Positions 25,330-33,122 of a DNA stretch of 57,219 nucleotides are shown piece by piece; position 1 is the stretch's first letter; each line of letters opens with the position of its first letter. The notes under the pieces are model-generated. The model had not been told where the DNA came from, ran no database searches, and saw nothing but the letters and a program-made list of their open reading frames with translations. A program made the translations under genes and the position numbers. This stretch comes from an uncultured Clostridia bacterium (lineage in GTDB: Bacteria; Bacillota; Clostridia; Christensenellales; UBA3700), in contig CAMBZZ010000009.1 in the NCBI GenBank assembly GCA_945872615.1, positions 1 through 57,219 on the forward strand, written 5' to 3'.

Positions 25330-25428
25330 ATGCAAAAAATCAAGGGCTTTAAGAGTGTTTTTGTTAGAGACAATCTGGAGGATACCGAAATAAGGCGTAT
25401 CGAGCCGACCGAAAGAGAGGGGAAATAA
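25330..25428 (+). CDS. Small ORF (32 residues) directly before spoVAC
   Basis: A 32-residue charged peptide (starts MQKIKGFKSVF, ends TEREGK) is preceded by a strong ribosome binding site at optimal spacing and its TAA touches the spoVAC ATG with no gap. No family was recognised. It may be a genuine small protein or a leader that couples translation to spoVAC, whose own ribosome binding site (AGAGGGG) lies in the last codons of this ORF. Confidence 0.5.
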   Translation: MQKIKGFKSVFVRDNLEDTEIRRIEPTEREGK

Positions 25429-25875
25429 ATGATTGACAGTAAACAATACCAAGAATACGTACACCAAAACGCGCAAAAGAGCAACGAGTGGTTAACCTTG
25501 ACCTTAGCGTTCGTTATCGGAGGGATAATATGTATGATAGGACAAGGATTTAGCGACCTCTACGCATATCTGTTTCCCAAGTGGGAGCAAAAAGACGTGG
25601 CAACGCTTACAAGTATCACTATGATATTTTTGGGCTCTTTTTTTACGGGGCTAGGTTGGTACGACAAACTCGGCGCGTATGCGGGTGCGGGTACGATAAT
25701 ACCTATCACGGGTTTTGCCAATTCAGTAGTTTCGCCCGCGATAGAATTTAGAAAAGAAGGCATAGTATTCGGCACGATGGCAAAGATGTTTCTCGTTGCG
25801 GGACCCATTATCGTGTCGGGTGTGGGAGTATCGGTCGCCGTTGGTATCATTTATTATATAATCGGCTTGTTTTGA
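25429..25875 (+). CDS. spoVAC: Stage V sporulation protein AC
   Basis: SpoVAC is an inner-membrane component of the channel that moves dipicolinic acid in spores; the Bacillus protein behaves as a mechanosensitive channel. The 148-residue protein has several membrane segments and the family blocks GGIICMIGQG near 32 and GAGTIIPITGFANSVVSPAIEF near 85-106. First of a spoVAC-spoVAD-spoVAE set placed right after the sigF operon, as in many Clostridia. Confidence 0.95.
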   Translation: MIDSKQYQEYVHQNAQKSNEWLTLTLAFVIGGIICMIGQGFSDLYAYLFPKWEQKDVATLTSITMIFLGSFFTGLGWYDKLGAYAGAGTIIPITGFANSVVSPAIEFRKEGIVFGTMAKMFLVAGPIIVSGVGVSVAVGIIYYIIGLF

Positions 25876-25883
25876 GGTGAAAT

Positions 25884-26882
25884 ATGAGAGTAGGAGAATC
25901 GACTTACGTTGTACAAAAAAAAGTGTATATGGAAGCCGTTGCAACGATTGCGGGCAGTTACGAGGGCAAAGGAAGTTTGCATCAATATATCGATAGCATA
26001 ATCGAAGACGATATGTGGGGCTGCAAAACTCACGAAATGGCAGAAATCAAAATGCAAAAGACCAATATTCAGCATTGCCTCGACAAGGCGGCTATTACAC
26101 AGCACGACTTAGATTGTATAGTGGGCGGCGACCTAATCAATCAAATCGTTCCGACGAGTTTTAGTGCGAGAGAATTCGAGGTGCCGTTTATGGGATTATA
26201 CAATGCGTGCGCCACTTTCGGCGAATCTCTCATCGTTGCAAGTAACCTTATCAACAACGATATGAATAAAGTAATCGCCATCACCAGTTCGCACTTTGCC
26301 ACGGCGGAGAGGCAATATCGTTATCCTTTGGAACTCGGCACTCAACCGACTCCCGTATCGCAAATGACGGTGACGGGTAGCGGTTGCGTTTTGCTCACCG
26401 ATAAGCCGTGCGACAAGCCGTATATCAGCCAATATACAGTTGGCAAAATAGTAGACCTAAAGTGTAGCGATGTCAACAATATGGGCGCGGCAATGGCGCC
26501 TGCGGCATTCGATACTATCAATGCTCACTTGCAAGCGACCGACACGACGCCTAAAGATTACGATATGATTATTACGGGCGATTTAGGAAGATTCGGCAGA
26601 GAAACCTTGCACTATTTGTTGTCACAAGAGGGCATAGAAGCCGACAATCTCAACGATTGTGGCTCTATAGTGTACAGCAAAGACCAAAAGGCAGGACAAG
26701 GTGGGTCGGGCGCGGGCTGTTGTTCTCTTGTATTTTGCTCTTATTTTTATCCTATGCTTTGTTCACGCCAACTGCGAAAAATTTTGTTCGTACCTACTGG
26801 TGCGTTGTTATCCAAAGATTCTCCGTTACAAGGCGAGAGTATTCCTGCAATCGCCCACGCCGTGACGATACAAATAGATTGA
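25884..26882 (+). CDS. spoVAD: Stage V sporulation protein AD
   Basis: SpoVAD is a peripheral spore-membrane protein with a thiolase-like fold that binds dipicolinic acid. The 332-residue protein contains the diagnostic NACATFGESL near 110, SSHFATAERQYRYPLELG near 135-150, and the conserved end PTGALLS...QGESIPAIAHAV. It is 8 bp after spoVAC and complete. The usual tight join to spoVAE is broken here by 369 bp. Confidence 0.96.
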   Translation: MRVGESTYVVQKKVYMEAVATIAGSYEGKGSLHQYIDSIIEDDMWGCKTHEMAEIKMQKTNIQHCLDKAAITQHDLDCIVGGDLINQIVPTSFSAREFEVPFMGLYNACATFGESLIVASNLINNDMNKVIAITSSHFATAERQYRYPLELGTQPTPVSQMTVTGSGCVLLTDKPCDKPYISQYTVGKIVDLKCSDVNNMGAAMAPAAFDTINAHLQATDTTPKDYDMIITGDLGRFGRETLHYLLSQEGIEADNLNDCGSIVYSKDQKAGQGGSGAGCCSLVFCSYFYPMLCSRQLRKILFVPTGALLSKDSPLQGESIPAIAHAVTIQID

Positions 26883-27251
26883 TGGGTTGCCGTATAGTTG
26901 CGTAGTAATGCTATGTCGCTTTAGTGGCGTATAATATGTATTAACGGCGTGGGAATTAACGTTTTGTGATACCTCGTGCGACAAGTACGATTATTACACG
27001 ACGGCTCAATTATCCTTGACTTGCTTCTATATTCACCTCTCGAGTATTACTACGCGCCGACTTGTGGTATAGGATAATAATTATTCTGTCGCTCGAATCT
27101 ATTATCTTGCATTTATCCGCCTAAAGCGTTACGTCATTGCGTCGTGTACTTCGTGCATGCAAAGACCGAGACGACAATGTTTCTACCTCGTAAGATAAAG
27201 ATAGAGTTATCGGTTGATAATTATCCGTACATACAGCAAAAAGGAAATAAT
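26883..27251. other. Non-coding gap between spoVAD and spoVAE with a degenerate R1 repeat
   Basis: No gene is seen. Bases about 27131-27185 resemble an R1 unit (GTCATTGCG start, CGTG/GCAAAG middle, ACAATG end). The remainder contains no clear promoter or terminator. Confidence 0.5.
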
Positions 27252-27620
27252 ATGGAACACGTTTTATTATATCTCAGAGTATTTTTGGTAGGCGGAGTAG
27301 TGTGTCTTATAGGTCAAATACTCATCAATAAGACTAAGATAACCTCGGCAAGAATTTTAGTAAGTTTCTTGCTACTCGGCGCGGTATTGGAAGCCGTAGG
27401 GCTATTCAAATATATCGAAGAGTTCGGCAAGGCGGGTATTACCGTGCCAATAGTCGGTTTTGGTAGTTCTTTAGTCAATGGCGCAATAGAAGGCGCAAAG
27501 GAAGGACTGTTGCAAGCTTGTACGGGCGGTATGGCGGCGGTAAGCGGCGGTTTAACCGCAGCTATTGTATTTGGCTTCGTATTTGCACTCATCTTCAAAT
27601 CTCACCCCAACAAAAGATAA
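27252..27620 (+). CDS. spoVAE: Stage V sporulation protein AE
   Basis: SpoVAE (SpoVAEb type) is a small membrane partner of SpoVAC in the dipicolinate channel. The 122-residue protein has three or four hydrophobic segments and the family pattern VPIVGFGSSLVNGAIEGAKE, parallel to the SpoVAC block. The ATG at 27252 with AAGGA upstream is preferred over the upstream start at 27144, whose extra 36 residues do not fit the family. It stands 369 bp after spoVAD, unlike the usual operon. Confidence 0.93.
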   Translation: MEHVLLYLRVFLVGGVVCLIGQILINKTKITSARILVSFLLLGAVLEAVGLFKYIEEFGKAGITVPIVGFGSSLVNGAIEGAKEGLLQACTGGMAAVSGGLTAAIVFGFVFALIFKSHPNKR

Positions 27621-27902
27621 TTTTTCTACGGCGTTACTCGACGATGCAAGAGAAAAATTCTCTTTCGCATTACTTGACTAAATTGTCAAGTCAAGGCGGC
27701 GTCAGCAATCGACATTTCCAGCACTCTAGAGTGGAAATTATTCTAAATAATAGCAAATATTATAATAATTGTATTGATTTTAATACTATATATTATATAC
27801 GCGTTATTTTGTAATCGATATTTTGATTGATCTTGATGTTGCGCCTCGATTGTTCGTATACGCATGTTGGGTCAAACTAATTTTGTCGGCATATAGTATA
27901 GT

Positions 27903-28583
27903 GTGAGAGATTGTAGATCCAAAAAGAGTAGAACGAAACGTTACGTGGTCGTCTACGTCGTACTCGTCGTGCTCGTAGTTGTTTTGAGCGTATATTCATT
28001 CAATGCCGCAAGAAGTAATCTTATCGATTTTGTTGACGAATATACCTCTGCCAATATTACCGCCGAACTCGTCGACGGTATCAACAATGCCGTTCTCAAA
28101 ATATTGTCCGACAACGATACTTATCGCAATTACGACAATTTCGTAGAGATTACCGTAGGTAGCGACGGCAACGTGTCTCTCATCAATGTCAATATGCTTA
28201 TGGTCAATCTTTTGCTATGTGACTTGACGGAAAAGACGCAAATCAACGTCAACAACTTGTGTAAAGAGAAGATATACAATGTGCCGTTTTACGCCATTAC
28301 CGGTAGTCTTATGCTAGCTCAACTAGGTAAAAATATCGAGATAGAGGTCAAGCCGATAGGGCACGTAGAGTGTAAATTGACCTCTGTATTCGACGGAGTA
28401 TCTATCAATCAAACCCTACATAGAATTTACGTCGAAGTTACGGCGAGAGTTAAGATGATATTGCCTCTGTACGTCAAAGATTTATACGTCAAAACGAAGA
28501 TTGTCGTAGCTGAAAACGTGATAGTCGGCAAAGTCCCCGAAGTTTATTTACAAAATCAAGACAAACTCTTGCAACTCAACTAA
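27903..28583 (+). CDS. yunB: Sporulation protein YunB
   Basis: YunB is a conserved protein of endospore formers expressed in the mother cell in Bacillus; its biochemical role is not defined. The 226-residue protein has a basic N-terminus, one transmembrane helix (about 14-33) and a long extracytoplasmic domain, and it contains the family features NALVNxV-like ITAELVDGINNAV, the PFYAITGSLMLAQLG segment and the ending GKVPEVYL. The start is uncertain: GTG at 27903 has no ribosome binding site, and a CATATAGT sequence at 27890-27897 lies directly before it. The 282 bp upstream hold no gene. Confidence 0.85.
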   Translation: MRDCRSKKSRTKRYVVVYVVLVVLVVVLSVYSFNAARSNLIDFVDEYTSANITAELVDGINNAVLKILSDNDTYRNYDNFVEITVGSDGNVSLINVNMLMVNLLLCDLTEKTQINVNNLCKEKIYNVPFYAITGSLMLAQLGKNIEIEVKPIGHVECKLTSVFDGVSINQTLHRIYVEVTARVKMILPLYVKDLYVKTKIVVAENVIVGKVPEVYLQNQDKLLQLN

Positions 28584-28857
28584 AGCGTGCGATAGTAGTT
28601 TAATTACACCGGATAGTTAAATTATTATATGCGAGCAAAATCAAACGCATTATATTATAGATTGTGCAACGGTTTTGCAGATACGACAGCTTTCACTCGT
28701 CAACTATCAATTTCTACGTTGTATCAGCGTACTTTGTTTTTACTTTTACTGCTTGCGTAGTTAGTAGTTTTATCGTTAACTCGAAAAATTTTTTTGATAT
28801 AAGTGCCCAAAATACTAGACTTTAGAGATAATTACAAAAAATATGTGTCCATAAAAC

Positions 28858-28886
28858 TTGCAATTAGCTATTTTTGGTGGTACAAT
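28858..28886 (+). promoter_or_regulatory. Promoter of the pheST T-box leader
   Basis: TTGCAA (28858-28863), 17 bp, TACAAT (28881-28886). The predicted start near 28893 falls at the first bases of the T-box stem I. Confidence 0.75.
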
Positions 28887-28892
28887 TATTGC

Positions 28893-29120
28893 AAAGCGTA
28901 GAAGAGGACAAGTAGGTCTTTGGCATAGTCTCAGAGAGGTCGTTTCGCGGGCTGAAAGGACGACTGACGAGTGCGTTGACCCAATTCACCTCGGAGCAGC
29001 CTTGCCCAAATGCAATAGAGTAAGCGAGGACGGTCGCCCGTTATAGCACAATGAGACCGATTATTCGGTGAATTTAGGTGGTACAGCGTCAACGACGCCC
29101 TAATTTAGGGCGTCGTTGTT
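28893..29120 (+). promoter_or_regulatory. T-box riboswitch, Phe specifier
   Basis: T-boxes read the charging state of a tRNA and let transcription continue when it is uncharged. Visible parts: GAAGAGGACAAGTAG at the stem I base (about 28900-28915), AGAGAGG (28932-28938), the specifier TTC just before ACCTCGG (TTC at 28985-28987), the T-box TAGGTGGTACAGCG (29075-29088) and a terminator stem AACGACGCCCTA / TAGGGCGTCGTT (29091-29102 and 29106-29117). TTC pairs with anticodon GAA, and TGGT (29079-29082) pairs with the ACCA end of the tRNA-Phe encoded at 21648. The T-tract after the stem is weak. The 270 bp before the promoter (28584-28857) hold nothing recognisable. Confidence 0.92.
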
Positions 29121-29190
29121 ATATGCTTTTCGACATTTCAGCCGACCGATATGATAGTTTTGTTATAACTAAGAAAACTTGACAACTAAT

Positions 29191-29622
29191 CGAAACTATC
29201 AACTTAGCAACGCTTTGGAGCTATGCTAAACTAAAAACGTAGCTAACTAAGATACCGAGCAAGGGTGGAGATATGCAAACTTAAGAAGCAAGCGAAACTA
29301 TCAACCGAGCTACGCTTTGGAGCTAAGCTAGCCTAAAAACGTAGCTAACTAAGATACCGAGTAAGCGTTAAGATATGCTAACTCAGAAAACAAGCGAAAC
29401 TATCAACCGAGCTAGGCTATGGAACTAAGCTAGCCTAAAAACGTAGCTAACTAAGATACCGAGCAAGGGTTGAGATACGCAAACTTAAGAAGCAAGCGAA
29501 ACTATCAAGCAAGCTACGCTTTGGAGCTATGCTAAACTAAAAACATAGCTAACTAAGATACCGAGCAAGCGTTGAGATATGCAAACTTAGAAAACAAGCG
29601 AAAGTATCAACCTAGCAAAAAA
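29191..29622. repeat. Tandem array, 102-bp unit, about 4.2 copies
   Basis: CGAAACTATCAA or close variants begin at 29191, 29293, 29395, 29497 and 29599, an exact 102-bp spacing each time. Units differ by scattered substitutions with no insertions or deletions. All six reading frames have stops in the first unit, so it is not coding. It lies inside the transcript between the T-box and pheS. Confidence 0.93.
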
Positions 29623-29690
29623 ACGCATAAGCAAATAAAATTAACTATTTAGAAATAAACAAAGCAACGATACAAAGGGAGTAAAAGTGT

Positions 29691-30710
29691 ATGAAAGAGA
29701 GAATTGATTTGCTCATCGAGGGCGCTAAACAGGCTATTAATGCTTGTGAAAGCGTAGTTGACGTCAACAACGTCAAAGTAAAATTTTTAGGAAAAAACGG
29801 AGAATTAACGGCATTGCTCAAGGGTATGAAAGACGTGCCCGCCGAGCAAAGACCCGAGATTGGTAAGCTCGTCAACGTAGCAAGGGATACGATTGAGGGG
29901 CTCATTGCCTCCAAGCAAGCCGACCTTGCTAGCAAGGAATTGGAAGACAAGATGCAAAGAGAATCCGTCGATATTACGCTAGATAGCGGCGTGTGTCAAA
30001 GGGGTAGTTTGCACCCGACGACACTCGTGCAAAATCAAATAATAGACATATTTACGGGTTTAGGTTTTTCTATTGCGCAAGGACCGGAGATAGAACTTGA
30101 CTTTTTCAACTTCCAAGCTCTCAATATTCCTAAGGACCATCCGGCAAGAGATATGCAAGACACCTTCTACATCTCCGACGATATGTTGTTGCGCACTCAC
30201 ACTTCCCCCGTACAAGTGCGTACTATGACTTCGCAAAAGCCTCCTATAAGGATTATTTGCCCCGGCAAAGTTTATAGACCAGACGACGACGCTACGCACA
30301 GTCCGATGTTCCAACAAATAGAGGGATTGGTTGTAGACAAAAACATCACTTTGTGCGACCTCAAGGGTATACTCGAGAAGTTTGCTCAACAACTATTCGA
30401 CAGCAACACCAAAACTCGTCTCAGACCTTCTTACTTCCCGTTTACCGAGCCGAGCGTTGAGGTTGACGTGACTTGCTCGGTATGCCACGGCAAAGGTTGT
30501 CGTATATGCAAAGGCACGGGTTGGATAGAGATTTTGGGCGCAGGCATAGTCAATCCAAAGGTGCTTGACAACTGCGGAATAGATAGCAAAGAGTATTCGG
30601 GATTCGCTTTCGGTCTCGGCATCGAAAGAATCGCAATGATTAAGTACGGCATACCCGATATGCGTATTCTTTTTGACAACGACGTACGTTTTCTCAAAGA
30701 GTTTAAGTAA
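29691..30710 (+). CDS. pheS: Phenylalanyl-tRNA synthetase alpha chain
   Basis: PheS forms the catalytic part of the alpha2-beta2 synthetase that charges tRNA-Phe. The 339-residue protein has an N-terminal coiled coil (1-85), class II motif 2 around FHQ-like FQQIEGLVVD, the zinc-finger-like CSVCHGKGCRICKGTGW (about 259-275) and motif 3 GLGIERIAMI near the end. AAAGGGAG lies nine bases upstream of the ATG. It is expressed under the Phe T-box and followed 18 bp later by pheT. Confidence 0.97.
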   Translation: MKERIDLLIEGAKQAINACESVVDVNNVKVKFLGKNGELTALLKGMKDVPAEQRPEIGKLVNVARDTIEGLIASKQADLASKELEDKMQRESVDITLDSGVCQRGSLHPTTLVQNQIIDIFTGLGFSIAQGPEIELDFFNFQALNIPKDHPARDMQDTFYISDDMLLRTHTSPVQVRTMTSQKPPIRIICPGKVYRPDDDATHSPMFQQIEGLVVDKNITLCDLKGILEKFAQQLFDSNTKTRLRPSYFPFTEPSVEVDVTCSVCHGKGCRICKGTGWIEILGAGIVNPKVLDNCGIDSKEYSGFAFGLGIERIAMIKYGIPDMRILFDNDVRFLKEFK

Positions 30711-30728
30711 AATAGGAGCGGATAAAAT

Positions 30729-33122
30729 ATGAAAGTTTCACTCAACTGGTTAAAAGATTTTGTGGATATTAACGTAAGCCTTGACGAATTGTGTCAAAAA
30801 CTCGTAAGCGCGGGCTTCGAAGTAGAAGAAGTCATCGAACAAGGCAAAAACTTTAGAAACGTAGTGCTAGGAAAACTCGAAAAAGTCGTCAAGCACCCCG
30901 ACGCCGACAAACTCAAGATTTGTTCCGTCAACGTAGGTAAAGACGAGTTCGTGCAGATAGTTACGGGCGCAAGCAATATTGCCGAGGGCGATATAGTGCC
31001 CGTTGCTTTGGACAATTCGCTTTTACCGACGGGACAAGTCATCAAGAAGGGTAAACTTCGTGGCGTAGAGTCCAACGGAATGTTGTGTTCGGGCGAAGAA
31101 TTGATGCTTACCGAAGCCGATTATAAAGGCGCAAGCGTGTACGGCATACTCATTATGAACGGCGAGACGGCACCGCTCGGCACCGATATAACTCAAGTGC
31201 TCGGCTTAGACGACGTGATTTTGGATATAGGCGTAACTGCCAACCGTAGCGACTGCAATAGCGTGCTCGGTATCGCAAGAGAAGTCTCCACCGTGCTGGG
31301 GGTTCCTCTCAAAATGCCTAACTTCGAATATCAAGTAGCAAGTGGCGGAGACAGCGAGGTCAACGTGGACGTAGTAGCAAGCGACCTATGTCCGAGATAT
31401 ATGGCGCAGGTGGTCAAAGACATCACGATTACGAGCAGTGCTCCTATAATTCAAAAGAGGCTCAAAGCAGTAGGACTTAGACCGATCAACAACATCGTAG
31501 ACGTCACCAACTACGTGCTTATCGAGATTGGTCAACCTATGCACGCCTTCGATTTATCGCATTTGGAGGGCAAAAAGATTGTCGTAAGAAGAGCGGAAAA
31601 CGGTGAAAAAATTACCGCACTCGACGGCAACGAATACACCCTCGACGACAGCATTCTTGCAATATGTGACCAAAACAAGCCCGTTGCGGTTGCGGGAATT
31701 ATGGGAGGAGAATATAGCGGTATCAACGATAGTACTCGAGATATAGTATTCGAATCGGCTAAATTCTTAAGGGATAACATCAGAAGGTCGTCTAGAAAAC
31801 TCAACCTTAGAAGCGATTCGTCCTTTAGATACGAGAGAGGCATCGACTTCGAGAGCCAATCTATGGGACTTAGAAGAGCGCTGTCTCTTATCTCGCAGTA
31901 CGGCTACGGCAAAATCGTGGGCGATACCATAGACAAGAAGAGCGTTAACCTCGAAGAAAAGACAATCAAAGTACCAACTTCGAAAATCAATGCTATACTC
32001 GGTATAGAGGTGCCCGAGCAAACGATGGTGGATATTCTCAATTCTTTGCAAATTAAGACTACGCTCGATAACGGCGTACTGACTTGTGTGCAACCTTTCT
32101 TTAGAGACGATATTGAAAACGCCAACGACCTTGCCGAAGAGATAATCAGACTGTACGGTTACGACCATATCAACTGTACGCTTATGGACGGCGCACATCA
32201 GACGAGCGGAGGCAAAACTCAAACTCAAATCAACGTAGATAAACTAAAAGAAATAGCCGTGAGCCAAGGAATGAACGAGATTTTGACCTATTCTTTTACT
32301 TCTCCAAAGTCCTTCGATACTTTGAGGCTTGCCCAAGATAGTCCTCTTAGAAATGCCGTAAAACTACTCAATCCTTTGGGCGAAGACGTGTCGGTTATGA
32401 GGACGACGCTCGTATATAGTATGATGAGTACTCTTGCCAAAAACTGCCTCAAGAGCAATAAGTCGGCAAGACTATTCGAGATAGCCCATGTATACGAGCC
32501 TAATCAAGATATATCCGTTCAGCCAAAAGAAACTACTATGTTGGCTCTAGGTATGTACGGGGGCGGTTGCGATTATTACACTATAAAAGGTGTAGTCGAG
32601 ATAATTCTTAGAGCCTTCGGTATCAAAGCCGAGCTTGTGAGAAGTTCGTTGCCTTATATGCATAGCGGTAGATCAGCCGATATTATGGTGGGAAGTCATA
32701 AACTGGGTTATCTCGGCGAAGTTCATCCAAGCGTGGCTGACGACTTGGACGTCAAAGAAAGAATGTACGTGGCGGAGATTGACGTTGATCTATTAGATAA
32801 GATTGCCAACCTTGGCTACAAGTTTACCGAAATTGCCAAATATCCTCCTGTGGAAAGAGATATTGCGGTGGTACTTGACGAGGATAAAATGGCTGCGGAT
32901 ATTATCAAATGTATCAAAAAAGCCGGCGGCAACATGCTCGTAGATTGCTCGATATTCGATATTTATCGCAACAAAGATGCAATCGGCGAAAATAAAAAGA
33001 GCGTGGCAATCAACCTCGTATTCCGCTTAGCGGACAGAACGCTGACGGAAGATGAAGTCAACGCCAAAATCGACAAGATACTCAAAAAGCTCGATATAGA
33101 ATTGGGAGCAACTCTGAGATAA
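30729..33122 (+). CDS. pheT: Phenylalanyl-tRNA synthetase beta chain
   Basis: The 797-residue beta subunit has an N-terminal tRNA-binding domain (about 40-150, with VVKHPDADKLKICSVNVG), the B3/B4 editing domain (about 210-390), the B5 DNA-binding-like domain, and a C-terminal ferredoxin-fold anticodon-binding domain (about 705-797). Length is typical. Its stop overlaps the start of the U32 gene by one base. Confidence 0.97.
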   Translation: MKVSLNWLKDFVDINVSLDELCQKLVSAGFEVEEVIEQGKNFRNVVLGKLEKVVKHPDADKLKICSVNVGKDEFVQIVTGASNIAEGDIVPVALDNSLLPTGQVIKKGKLRGVESNGMLCSGEELMLTEADYKGASVYGILIMNGETAPLGTDITQVLGLDDVILDIGVTANRSDCNSVLGIAREVSTVLGVPLKMPNFEYQVASGGDSEVNVDVVASDLCPRYMAQVVKDITITSSAPIIQKRLKAVGLRPINNIVDVTNYVLIEIGQPMHAFDLSHLEGKKIVVRRAENGEKITALDGNEYTLDDSILAICDQNKPVAVAGIMGGEYSGINDSTRDIVFESAKFLRDNIRRSSRKLNLRSDSSFRYERGIDFESQSMGLRRALSLISQYGYGKIVGDTIDKKSVNLEEKTIKVPTSKINAILGIEVPEQTMVDILNSLQIKTTLDNGVLTCVQPFFRDDIENANDLAEEIIRLYGYDHINCTLMDGAHQTSGGKTQTQINVDKLKEIAVSQGMNEILTYSFTSPKSFDTLRLAQDSPLRNAVKLLNPLGEDVSVMRTTLVYSMMSTLAKNCLKSNKSARLFEIAHVYEPNQDISVQPKETTMLALGMYGGGCDYYTIKGVVEIILRAFGIKAELVRSSLPYMHSGRSADIMVGSHKLGYLGEVHPSVADDLDVKERMYVAEIDVDLLDKIANLGYKFTEIAKYPPVERDIAVVLDEDKMAADIIKCIKKAGGNMLVDCSIFDIYRNKDAIGENKKSVAINLVFRLADRTLTEDEVNAKIDKILKKLDIELGATLR

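Noticed and set aside
28858..29046. A 62-codon frame in the pheST leader
   Set aside because: It lies wholly in the T-box riboswitch and its composition follows the RNA structure, so it is not a gene.
29191..29622. A CRISPR array
   Set aside because: The whole 102-bp unit repeats without unique spacers and there are no cas genes.
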